Source: Eutypa lata (Eukaryota > Ascomycota > Sordariomycetes > Xylariales > Diatrypaceae). From it: a DNA stretch of 64,000 nt. This document shows, piece by piece, positions 11,043 through 23,200 of the stretch. The stretch is taken from NCBI GenBank assembly GCA_022661535.1, contig JAKULF010000004.1:930001-994000 (forward strand), read 5' to 3'. A model generated the notes under the pieces. It had not been told where the DNA came from. It saw only the letters and a program-made list of their open reading frames with translations, and made no database searches. Each line of letters begins with the position of its first letter. Within the stretch, counting starts at the first letter, position 1. The translations under genes and the position numbers were made by a program.

Positions 11043-11984
11043 ATGGCTCGATTCATAAATAGCGTATGTTGCCTAAGGCATCTTCACAAACCACCGAACC
11101 CGATTCCTATCTCGGCGGCCCCTATTTCGGTCATTGACAAACTCCCTGTTGAGCTTCTCATACACATCAACAAGTATCTCCGATATGCAGATGCGGTAGC
11201 TTTGAAGCACACCTGCCGTCTGTTCTTCCAGGTCATTGAACCCGGACCAAGACCTAGGGTCCCGCGGACAGTCAAGGCATGGGGTCCTGAGCCTGTAATA
11301 TGCAAAATCGTCCTCTTGGGCTGGAGGCCGATTGGTGTTTTGAATTCGGTGCGTACTATACTTTGACATTATACCGTTCGTTGCTCATTCTGTGTATGAT
11401 GTTTTATTAACCTGAATTAATAGCTCCATTGGGGTATCGACGGGCTAGATATGTACGATGAAACGATTGATTTTGACCACCGTAAAGAGCTCGGGGTCGA
11501 TGGCCAAGATGTCAAAATGGATTTTCTTGCGCCTCCGCAAGAATTACTATTGTTAGCATTACTTGAAAGTTCGATAAGTGAGGCAGACGGAATCATTGTG
11601 GTGTATAACTTGCTCTCGAGAGGTACATATGACGCAGCTCTCAGTCGATGTCGCAAATTGCGAACGAAATTTGATTCGGAAGAGCTGGAGGTCCCGATAC
11701 TCCTACTAGGTGTCAACATTCATAATCGAGACTGGACTAACACCGAAATTGGGAAGCAAGAGGCCTCCAAGGCGGCTAGTGACTTACAGGTCCCATACTG
11801 TGAGGCACGCCTTGGACAATTATACCAAGACGAGAACGACATGAAGCCAATCGACGAGCCGTTCATAGATATGGCCCGCATGATTCGGCAGGCGGTAGAA
11901 GACTATATGGAGATGAAGAATCATAAAACATTAGCAGGAGCAAAAAGATCGAAAAAACTCAGAAAGCGAGCCTTCAGAATGTAA
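11043..11984 (+). CDS. F-box protein fused to a degenerate Ras-like domain
   Basis: The exons are 11043-11348 and 11424-11984, giving 288 residues. The start is the first ATG (MARFINSVCC). Residues about 28-66 match an F-box (VIDKLPVELLIHINKYL, then LKHTCRLFFQVI), the domain that docks to Skp1 in SCF ubiquitin ligases. From residue 88 the chain follows a small GTPase: KIVLLG plus a loop reading GWRPIGVLNS where GxxxxGKS is expected; then MYDETIDF, matching switch I with its threonine; DFLAPPQE where DxxGQE is expected; DGIIVVYNL; PILLLGVN; and VPYCEARLG. The P-loop lysine, the DxxG glycine and the NKxD motif are all lost, so GTP binding is unlikely. The tail is basic (KRSKKLRKR) without a CAAX box. 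The intron (11349-11423) falls exactly after the P-loop. My reading is an F-box adaptor with a pseudo-GTPase interaction module. Confidence 0.75.
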
Positions 11985-13482
11985 ACGGAAGTAAACGTTG
12001 TACATATCAATCTGAATAAATATCAGGTAAGTTCCGTGTACTTGCAGGCATTCCATGGATGAGAGTCACTCTAATAGTCTTTTTGATAGAGACTTTACCT
12101 GTAGAATTTCAATCTGGACATTGGCCTATTATTGAACTTTTCATTAAATCTACTATTGTACCAGAGGGGGTTGCTTATGAACTGGGATCTCGAATGCTGT
12201 TACTAAGAGACAACTCGCAAATAGCTACTAAATAGAGCAGAATTCCTGCGCCTTTGAGTATTGAGATTTTTGTACACGAATAAATACCACCTTTGCATTA
12301 TGGCCTCCATTCCAGATGTACCCTTACAGCACATCTTTTCTTTTATTCCTGTAATTACGGACCCTAGATATGATGGCTAAATATGCTTTGATGTGAATGT
12401 ATCTGACATTTGGTTTGGTGAAAACATGATGTTAAACACTATCTATTAAGTTGCTATCAATACCTTAAAATCTTATATCGTCAGTATGATGAGTGAAGAC
12501 GAAACTGCTTAAATCATGTTACTTATCTAAGTATATATTAGGAGGTAATTATATATTATTTGTAGTTAATTCAGCGACTGGAAAAGGGGACCATTAAGAT
12601 GTGTGTCCTGAATGATGCTTTAGCCAGCTATTACAAACCTCTCTGATCTCCAAGTGGTGAGATGTTTAAGTTAAATGGAATGCTGTGGGTAGCACGCAAT
12701 CCCTGTTAAGATTTGTTTCATATAAATGGAGTTAGGTTCAAGACAACAATAACGGCTACAGAGTAATTGCTTATACACAATGTAAAGTAAACACAATGTA
12801 AATTATGATGATATAGAAAAGAACTAAGTAACACCTTTCTCATCCAAACATGAGAAATCATTATAAAGACGTGAAAATGCAACGTTAAAAGTTTCGACAA
12901 TTTAAAGTTTAAATAACAATACCACGAAACACAAGGTAACTAACTAGTCTTATATTTATCCGGATGTTATGAGTTTCGTTTTAAACGAGATGTTGTAATA
13001 GGAGGATTAAATATCTTCCGCCTAGTTAACGACGTTGCTTTCTTCTGTGTTATCTTTGTATGCTGGCCAAGAAAGGGGTCAAGTGCCAAGATAACGTAGC
13101 CTAAACGAGCTTTTCCGCCGAGTCGATTTAAACGCATCGGAGGGGGCTCTCCGTAGGTGCTAAGATCGCTTTGTATAAAATGGGTCAATTACACCGACGT
13201 ATATTACAAGGGATAGAGGAGGTGGGTAACGTTGATGCCGACTGATACGAGCAAAAGTTACCCAAATGCAGCATGACTGCCGTCTATAGTATGAATAGAG
13301 ATACAGTTTTTACCGGGCCAGCGCTAGGGAGTCCAGATTTATGAGAGTCGTTGTACATATATATATATATATACGTGCACAGCCTATTGAAATCTATTCT
13401 GGTTATATTATAACCACCCGCTACTTCCAAACATCATAACATCACCAACACCACCACCATCTTTCTGATCCCTCTATTCATC
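11985..13482. other. Intergenic, AT-rich, no gene supported
   Basis: About 1.5 kb of AT-rich sequence with only short unsupported frames. A (TA)n run at about 13355-13371 and several TATA-like words lie upstream of the secreted HExxH protein. Confidence 0.5.
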
Positions 13483-14010
13483 ATGCGGTTCTCTGTCCTC
13501 GCCGTCGTTGGGACCTACGTCTCCGTCGCATCGGCGACCCTGACGTGGTCGCTAGCAAAGTCCGGGAGCCCCACCTCGGACGAGGCCGACGCCTACAGCC
13601 GCATCGAGTCGGCGATGACGCTCGCGGTGGCGCGCTACCACCGCTTCACGGACGCCGACAAGACCATCCGGGTCGCCTACGCGCCGGGCGTGCCCACCGC
13701 CGAGGCCAACTACAACGGAGACCTCCGGTTCGGCTCGGACCGGGCGTACATGACCGAGCGCACCGCGATGCACGAGATCTCGCACACGCTGGGCGTCGGC
13801 CAGACCGCCAACTTCGACTCGTTGTGCGCCTCGGGCGACTGGCCCACCGCGCTGCCGCTGCTGCGGTCGTGGGATGGCTCCTCGGCTACCATCAGCTGCG
13901 GTGGCGGCCACTTTTGGCCCTACGGCCTTAACTACGAGACGGAGTGGAGCGAGACGAATGGGGACCGTCATGTTCAGCTAGTCGATGCTATGCTTGCTGA
14001 TGGAATGTGA
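13483..14010 (+). CDS. Small secreted protein with a metalloprotease-like HExxH motif
   Basis: A single-exon gene of 175 residues. The first 18 residues (hydrophobic, ending VASA) are a signal peptide, so the product is secreted. The central sequence TAMHEISHTLGVGQ (residues 94-107) contains HExxHxxGxxQ. This has the zinc-binding HExxH plus the metzincin glycine, but glutamine stands where the third ligand is normally His or Asp. Downstream are two conserved-looking segments, LLRSWDGSS and HFWPYGLNYE, and two cysteines that could pair. From memory of the family, similar domains occur in secreted actinobacterial and fungal proteins, some joined to ricin-type lectin modules. I did not verify this. 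The coding sequence is very GC-rich at third positions against AT-rich flanks. Possible roles are an extracellular protease or a degenerate, non-catalytic relative. Confidence 0.75.
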   Translation: MRFSVLAVVGTYVSVASATLTWSLAKSGSPTSDEADAYSRIESAMTLAVARYHRFTDADKTIRVAYAPGVPTAEANYNGDLRFGSDRAYMTERTAMHEISHTLGVGQTANFDSLCASGDWPTALPLLRSWDGSSATISCGGGHFWPYGLNYETEWSETNGDRHVQLVDAMLADGM

Positions 14011-15104
14011 GGGACTGGGTTCCGCTCCTATTGGTGTTGTGTATAATTAATACATTATCGAAGATTAATTGACAATTAATTATCTCACAATACTATGTGC
14101 GCCGAGGAGTAAAGATGATGTATCCCGTTCAATTCGGCTTGTTAAATAACAATGTAAGGAAAATCATTGGTGGTAGTTTGAGAGGTATGAGTGTTTTGGC
14201 TTCTTACAAATACCCTGCATCGACGGCGAAGCAACCACACAGGCTATAAAACCATTACCACCTGATTAAGTTAGAGGTTCTTCATATCATATTCGGAAAA
14301 TTTGAAAGGTCCCGAGAGTTGCGTTTAGAACACCTCCTAAGAATCATGATTTTGCGACACCTGCATCTTGCGGGCATTAATATCCCGCCCTTAGGAATCT
14401 ATCACATCCTGCGAGTCGGCGAATGTTCATATAAATATAATCAACGTCCAAGCCGAAGTTACGGCCGCACTCCCCCGGAGCCTCCACTTTTCATGTTATC
14501 CTCTCATCTTGCGGCGGCCGATCGACTCTTACTCGGCACTAGGGACGGCGAATGATCCGAATAGGATCACGGCGTTGCGCTGCAACTGGTCGTTCCTAAA
14601 ATTTCACCACCACGCTCGGTGCCGTGCTGTCCCACCGTCGGGTTTCTGCACGTTGGTGCTTCCCAGAAGGGGCAGTGAACCAACAGTCGTTGAGAGTGCA
14701 TATATGGGGCTGAGTTGGTCTGCTAAGAAGGGTGGTTTGTAAGATATACATATATGTACCAACCGTGTAGTTGCACTCTCAAGGGATTGCCAACGTCGAC
14801 AGGCATCGTTTCAGAGGCCAATAAAAATGCTTAATGCATCCCAGTAACATACGAATCTGAGCAGTAAGGAGTAAACTCCGATTCAGTACATATTCGCTGT
14901 AAGATTGGGTACTTAGGTACATATGTAGCTTTTGTTTGCTACTATCTAAGGCCCTACCCGTGACGTCGGTCTCCCTTAGAAGCGTCCGAATTGCGGGTAG
15001 CAATTTGATTCCTCCTTTGAACTGAAGCCGTTAGCCTTGCTGCGTCGACCTCTCCTGATCATTCATCTTAGAAGTCAACCTTGACATTTGCTAGGCCACT
15101 CAAC
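14011..15104. other. Intergenic, no gene supported
   Basis: About 1.1 kb with short frames only. The right half is the promoter of the FAD-linked oxidase that follows. Confidence 0.5.
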
Positions 15105-17002
15105 ATGGACGCGACCACTTTCTCAAAGCCCTCAAGCCCTGCTGCCCTTGCCTGCAAGGCTCTTCATGACCACGGCCTTGGCATCATCACGACGCCTCAG
15201 AGTTTAGACTACGATCCTGAACAACATCGACCTTGGTAAGTCGGGGTAAACTATTTAATTCACGTCATGTTTGTGTGAGGACATTTTACTTAGAGAACTC
15301 TACTACTGTTAGGTCTGAGACGTGCTGGCTGCCGGCCGCCTGCTACGTGCGACCCCAGAGCACTGGCGATGTCGCTGCCATACTCAGTACACTGAAGAAG
15401 CTCGAAGTCAAGTTTGCCGTTCGGAGCACTGGTCATAATCCTACCATCAATTCCAGCAGCGTAGATGGGTCTGGTATCGTAATCAACATGCGTGATATCA
15501 AATCTCTATCTTTCAACGAAAACGATGGCACTCTGAGTGCCGGAGGAGGAAGCACCTGGGGAGATGTGTACGCATTCCTTGAAGAATGCGGGCGTTCCGT
15601 GATTGGTGCCCGCAACTTTGGTGTTGGTGTTGGAGGCTTTACGCTTGGTGGTTTGTCCTGACGAGATGACGTTCTACTGTTTGAGATGCTAATAAGGTTA
15701 CGTCAAGGTGGAATGCCGGCATTTCCTAATATCCATGGCCTGGCTGCAGACAACGTGAGAAACTTTGAGGTGAGGATCTGGTCAATATAGTCGCATGTAT
15801 AAGCTTTAGGTAGTGCTTACCACAACTTGCCGCTTGAAAGGTTGTCCTGGGCGACTCCTCAGTGGTAAATGCCAATGCAGAAACGAACCCGGACCTCTGG
15901 AGAGCTCTTAAAGGCGGTGGGACCAACTTTGGTACGTATTTTAATGATAGCTCAGGCAGAACTAATGATTGATTTACCTAAGACTCTTCTCTAATTTAAT
16001 GACTGCATCATTTTAGGTATTGTAACGCGATTCGACTTTCAAACCTACCCCTTAATAAGAACCAAGTACGCGGTCAACCTATACGATCCGGCCGATTACG
16101 TGAATATCCTCCGGGCCACTGTCGAGGTCCAGGAATCTATGGAATTGGATCCAAAGATCGGCTTGTTCGTTAGCTTCAACCCGACTTTCGTTGCAGTTGG
16201 ACTGCTGTACGCCGATACGCCGACTGAAACCCCGAAGGTTTTCGATCCATTTCTTAACCTGCAGAGTCTTATAAGTGCCGCAGTTCCATGGACGGATGGC
16301 ACTATCAGATCCCTCGTGGCTAGCATTCAGTATAATGCGCCGAGTGCAAGGTAAGCACCTGTAGCTTCGTCTCATTGCCTATCCTTCCTTATCTCCCATC
16401 AGGAGAGTTGCTTACCCACCAAAGACGTACCCAGGCCGTCACGGCCACCAAGGTATCTTTTGACCTTTACGTCAAAGTCCACGAGATTTGGCTAGAGACG
16501 ATCAAGACGGCCACTGCCGAGATATTCTACACGATTCAACCTCTGGCGTCGAGCGCGGTTACAGAGGGGGAGCATAGAGGCGGGAATATTATGGGGATAA
16601 AGAAAATCGCACAAAGTTGTAAGTCCTAGTCGGCCAACTTTTCCTGTTATACTTGGTTCCCTATATGCTTCCCTATACTCTTAGGCGTGCGCCTGCTTGA
16701 CTGACTATACAATTAAATATCCAGGGTACGCATTTGCCGGATTCTGGCCAGATGCCAGTCTGGACAAAGAGGGACTTCGGAGCGTGGATGACCTAAGGCA
16801 CACTGCTGAGGAGCTCGCAAAGTGGAGCGGAGATCACCTTGAGTTCCATTTCATGAATGATGCCAGTCCCTCACAGACGGTGCTAGAAAGTTACGGGCTG
16901 GAGAATCTCAACATGCTTCGCGAGGTGGCGGCTAAATATGATCCAGAGAAGGTGTTCCAAGTCTTGCAGAATGGTGGGAATCTACTGCGACGGCTTGATT
17001 GA
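15105..17002 (+). CDS. FAD-linked oxidase (berberine-bridge-enzyme-like)
   Basis: I read seven exons: 15105-15235, 15313-15650, 15708-15769, 15841-15931, 16017-16350, 16425-16618 and 16725-17002. They sum to 475 residues with every join in frame. The N-terminal FAD_binding_4 (PCMH) domain shows VRSTGHN (His85, the usual site of covalent FAD attachment), then GSGIVINMRD, LSAGGGSTWGDV, VGGFTLGGG and LWRALKGGGTNFGIVTRFD. The C-terminal half carries SSAVTEGEHRGGNIMG, a WYAFAGFW segment restored across the last intron, and the terminal BBE motif KYDPEKVFQ. No signal peptide is apparent, so an intracellular enzyme is likely. These flavoproteins oxidise alcohols or form rings in fungal secondary metabolism. 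The gene looks intact although the RIP-destroyed element starts about 230 bases downstream. A related truncated copy lies at 39.0-40.0 kb. Confidence 0.88.
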
Positions 17003-17225
17003 GCAGCCATTGTCCGAGTTGTGTCAATCCTGAGGCCTTGTTGATACGCTTATTGCACCGCCTTAGGCACCTTAGTAAGCCGTTTCAACGAACTCTATCT
17101 GTAGTTAGATATTGATGGCATATACGTGGGAATTACGAAAAGATGGCCCCCTTGATGTCTTCGAGATGCTTCAGAATTCCTAGTATGCCTCAAACCTCGC
17201 TCTCATTATCATAAATGCATAGTTT

Positions 17226-17235
17226 GACCTATGTA
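17226..17235 (+). repeat. Left copy of 10-bp flanking direct repeat (target site duplication)
   Basis: The word GACCTATGTA occurs immediately before the left end of the AT-rich block and again immediately after its right end (33345-33354). The duplication may be 8-10 bp depending on where the element ends are placed. Confidence 0.75.
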
Positions 17236-20200
17236 AGAGTCGGGAATGGGTACCCGTGGGTAACCCACGAAAGCCCACGCGTTTTTATGGGTAGCCCACG
17301 GGTATCTACGATTTTTTATAAATAACTTACGAATAACTTACGACTTTTTTTTTTAATTTACGAATAACTTATAAATTTTTTCAAATACCCGTAAATAACC
17401 CGTAAATTTTTTTTTAATACTTATAAATAACTCGTAAGTTTTTTTTTAATATATATAAATAATTTATAAATAAAATAATTTTTATAAAATAATTTAAAAT
17501 AATTATTATAATTTAAATATAAATAATTATAACGTTATAATATAATATTTTATAATCTTAATTAAAATAATAATTATTTACGATAAAATAAATAAATTAA
17601 TATAATAATAACGTTTAATTTAATTTTATTTATAATTTTATTTTTTAATAATTTTATTTAAATTAAATTTAATATTTACGTTATAAAATTTAATATAAAC
17701 TTTAATATAAATATAATTAAAAACATTAATTTTTTAATAAAAAACTTATTTATTAAATTATTTAATATTTTATTTTTAAAATAAAATAATACTTTAATAT
17801 TTATATTTAATTAATTATTATTATTTTTATATAATAATATATATTTTCGCTTAAAATTTTTAATATAATAAAAATTTTATTTTATAATTTTTTATAATAT
17901 ATTAAATAATAAAAATTTTTTTTTATATTATAAACGTAAATTAAAAAACAAATTATAATAAACGATTAAAAAGTTATAAATATTATTAATTTTTACTTTA
18001 AATTTAATAAATTTAAATAAAGCATTATTATAAAATTTAATATAAATGCGATAATTATTAATATAAATTTTTAAATATATTAAATTATTTTATAATTATT
18101 TTATAAAATAAAATAAAAATAAATATATTTATTTATAATTTTTAATTTAAATATAATTAAATATAATATTTTCTTTTTTTAATTTTAAATTCGTTTAAAT
18201 TAAAACGCTTTATAATTATTAAAAACATTCGATTTTTTTTTATAAAATTAAACGTAAAGAATTTCTTTTTTATATAATAATATTTTAAAAATTATAACGA
18301 TTTAAATAATATAAAAAAAATATTTTTTTAATATAAATAATATTTTTAAAAAGGTTTTATAATTAAAAAAACGATTAAAGTATTTTTATAAATAAAAATT
18401 AATAATTATTAAAAGTTTTTAAAAACGATATTTATATTAAAATAATTTATAATATAACGTTTTTATAACGATATATTAATAAATACGTTATATATAAAAT
18501 AATTTATAACGTAAAATTTATAATAATAAATACGAATATTATTTTAATAATATTTTTTATTTTAATATTAATATTTAAATTATATATATTAACATTTTTA
18601 ATTTTATTTTTAATAAATTATAAAATAATATTATTACGAATTTATAATAATAAATTTACGATATATTTAATAATATAATTTATAACTTTATATTAACGAA
18701 TTAATAATAATTCGTTATTATGTTTAATATAAATTTAAAAAAAAATCTTTTTTATATAAAAATAATAATTATTATAAATATTAATAAAATAATTAAAAAA
18801 TAATTAAATAATATTAATATATTTTTTAAATCGTTATATATAATTTAATTTAATTATTTATAAAATTTTATAATAAATTACGTATTAAAGATTTTAAAAA
18901 ATAATTTATAAATTAATAACGAACTTTATTAATATTTTCGTTTATAAATAAATATTATTTATTAAGTTTTTTATTTATATTAAAATAATAATTATTATTA
19001 TTATTTATTATAACGATTTTATCTTTAATAAAAACTTATTATATTTATATTTCGATTATTTTTTATTAATATATATTATAAAATAATTATAAAATAATAA
19101 TATATATTATTATATATTAATTTATTTAATAAATAATTATTATTAATTCTTTATTTTTATAAACGTTATTTAAAAATTTATAATTATTTAATTTTATATT
19201 TTATACTTAATTTATTATTTAAAATTATATTATGCTTTTTTTATTTTATTTTATTTTATTAAAAGATTCGCTTTATAATTATAAGCTTTTTTAATATTAA
19301 AGTTTTACGAAAATTAATCTTTTATTTTACGTTTTTTTAATTTTTTATAATATTAATTTATATTAATTTAAATTAATAATTAATAAAAAACGATTATTTC
19401 GTAATTATATTTTATTATAAATAATAACGTATATAATATTTATAATTAAATAAATAAAGTAATTATATAATTCAAAAATTAAAAAAATTTTAATTTAAAA
19501 AAATAAAATAATTTAATAAAAATAAAAATAATTTTTTTTATAAATTAAAACGTTAAAAGTAATTTATATATAAAATTATTATATAAAGAAATATTACTTT
19601 ATACGTAAATTCTTATTAATTACGTAATGTTTTTTATTATTATATTTTTTTATTTATTTTTTTTTATTTTCTTTTTATATTATAAATATATTAAATATAT
19701 TTATATTTTAAAATAAATAAATTTTATAAATTATATATATATTTTTTATTTAAAAAGTTATTCGTTTATTATAAATAATATAAAAATTATTATTTTTAAA
19801 TATATTAAATAAAAATATTTTCGTAATTTTTTATAACGTATTTAATATTAATGCTTAAACTTATATAAATTTACGAACTTTATTTATTAATAATTTATAA
19901 ATTATTTATTAAAATATTAATTTTTTAAAACTTATATATTTAAATTAAAACTTATATTAAAAAAACTTAAATTAATATTAAAATAATTATAAAATAACTT
20001 AATCGAATAAAAACATATATTATTAAAGCTTTATTAATAACGTTATTTTTATTAATTAAATTTAATTCTTTTTATTTTATTTTAAAATCTTTTTATATAT
20101 TTCGTAATAATAAATAAAATTAATAAATACTTAATATTATTAAAATTAAAAAATAATTATTATTAAATAAATATACGTTCGGTGAAATTAAATATAAAAA

Positions 20201-23200
20201 ATAATTTAATAATTATTTTATTACGATTTATATTTAATTAATTTAATTTATTTAAATTAAAAAAATTTAAAATCTTTTTCGTTTAATTATAACGTATTTA
20301 AATTAAAATATATAATATAATTTTATTTATTATTATAATTATTAAAATTTAAAGTAAAATTTAAAATTATTAATTAAAGTTTCCTTTTATTTAATTTTTC
20401 GAATTTTCTTTATTAATTAAATTATATTAAAATTATTTTCTTTTTACTTTATTTTTTTTTTTTTATTATTTTTAAAATATTATATTTATAATTATATTTA
20501 TTTTATTATTAAAAGATTTAAATAATTATAACGTTATTAAATCGTTTTAAAAAGAATTAATAAATATTTAAATTAAACTTAATTAATTTAATATATAACG
20601 TAAAATGTTAAATTATTTTAATAACGAATATAATAAAAAGAAATATATAAAATACGAAAACGAAAATAAAAATAAAAAAAAAAGTAAAAAAAAATAAAAA
20701 ATAAATAAAAAACAAATAAAATAAAAATAAAAATAAAAAAGAAATAAAAATTAATAAAAATAATTAATATTATACTTTTTTTATAAAATAAATTAATCAC
20801 GATTTTAATAATAATTTATTTAATTTTTTCGTTTTTTAAATTAATATTATAATTATTCTTTTTCGTATTAATAATAATAATTAATATAAATATTAAAAAT
20901 AATAATATAAAAATTAAATTTAATAATTTATAAATTAAAAATAATTTTAAAATAATTTTAAAAAGTTTAACTTTAATATTTCTTTTTTAAATTTATAAAA
21001 TAATAAACTTAATAATATAATTATTCGAAAAAAATATAAAAAACTTAAAATTATTTTTAATTTAACTTAATATATTTTATTAAATTAAATAAACTTTCGT
21101 AAATTATAAATAAAAATATTAAAGCATTAAAATTAATATATTAATATTATAATTTAAAAATAAATTATTTAATTATTAAAAAAATTAAAATAAATATATT
21201 TATTAAATATAAAAGTTTTTAAAAATATAAAAAATATAAAAAATAAATATAACGTATTAATCGTAATAGTTTATCGAAAATAATTAAAGTACGTAATTAA
21301 AATAAAATTAAAATAATCTTTATATAAATTATATAATATATTAATTTCTTTTTATTTTAATTATAAAATTCGATTTTATTTAAATATTTTAACGTAAATA
21401 TAATTTTATTAATTAATTTTTATATATATTAATATTTATTTTTTTTATTATAAAAATAAATACTTTATTATTTTTATATAATAATATTTTTTAAATTTTA
21501 AAAATATATTAATAAAAACTTATTTAAAACATATACGAATATATATTAAAATTATTATTAATAATACGTTAAAAGATATTTTAAATCGTATTTATATATT
21601 CGTAATATATAATATTTAAATTATTTTTAATTTAACTTTTACATTTTAAAAAATTATTATTTATTAAATTAATAATAATTAAAAATTACTTTATTTTTTA
21701 ATTAATATTTAAATTTATATAAAAAAGATTAAAAAAATAAATAAAAATTATTTATTAATTTATTTAAAAAAGTTAAAATTAATTAATTATTTTTAAGTTT
21801 TTATTATAAATAATAAGTTTAATATATTATAATAAAGCTTAAAATTAAACTTTATAATTATATATAACTTAATTATTTAAATATTTAAAACATTTATAAC
21901 TTATATAATGTTAATTTATTAATTTTTACATATAAAATACTTAAATTAAAAAACATTAAAGTATAATTTTTTTTACTTTTCGCTTTTAATTATAATTAAA
22001 AAAAATAAATTATATTAATTTATATTATTATTTATTATAATATTTTAAAGTTTTATATAAAAATAATTTAATTAAAAATTTAATATCGATAAATTTAAAT
22101 AATTAAAGAAAATTCGTTATTTTTATTATATATTATATGTTTATTAAAAAATATATAAAAACTTTTTTATTATATATAATATATAATTATCGTTAAAATT
22201 CTTATAAATTAAATAAATTAAAAAAATATATAAATTATTTAATTAAAATAATTATTTTTAATATTAAAAAATAAAAGTTTTTTCGTTTTAAATAAAAAAA
22301 AATAATTAATAATAAAACTTTAATTTTTAAGAAATTATTTAAATTAATTCGTAATATATAATATTATTAAAGCTTTTTTATTTATTATTTATTACGTTTT
22401 ATAAAATTATAATTTATAATTTAAAAATAAATAATAATTTATAATATTTTTATAAAATAAAAATACGAAGTTTTTATTAAAAAATATAAATATTTTATTT
22501 TTTTAATATTTCGAAAAAATTCGTTTAATTAACGAATATATTTAAAGTTTTTTAAAATAATTATATTTTAAATATAATATTATTATTATTATTATTACTT
22601 TTATATTAATAATTTATTTATATAAAATATATAATATATAATATATTTATAATATATATTTTATATAATAAATCGTTAAAATTAATAAAATTTATACGTT
22701 ATTTAATCGTTACGTTTATTTTAAATATAATAAATAATTATAAAATAATATTTAAATATTTTCGAAAATATTTAAAATACGTTAAAAAAATATATAAAAT
22801 TCTTTTTATCGTTACGGTAAAAAAAAAGTACGGCTTTATACTTATAAACAAGCTTTAAAAACTTTTTTTTTAACTTTTAAGCGAAAAGATTTTACTTTAT
22901 AAATTAATAATATACGTTAATTTAAAGGTTATATTTTATATATATAAATAATAACATTTATAATAAAATATAAATTTAATTTTTAATTTTAAATTAATTA
23001 TAATAAATTAATTTAAATTTAAAGTTAAAAATTAAATTTATATAAAAATATTTAAAAATAAAAAAATAATTATTTTCTTTATTTTATATAAAATTTAAAG
23101 TTTAATTTTTATTAAAATAAATCGAATTATAACTTTATATTAAGTTATATTATTATTATATATTAATTTATTTATAATATTTCTTTTTTTAAATATAATT

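Noticed and set aside
13545..13971. Arg/Gly-rich frames overlapping the HExxH gene
   Set aside because: Shadows of a gene with very GC-rich third positions; no domain and no signal peptide.
20618..20800. 60-codon minus-strand frame in the AT-rich element
   Set aside because: Composed almost only of Phe, Ile, Tyr and Leu codons; expected by chance in DNA that is nearly all A and T.
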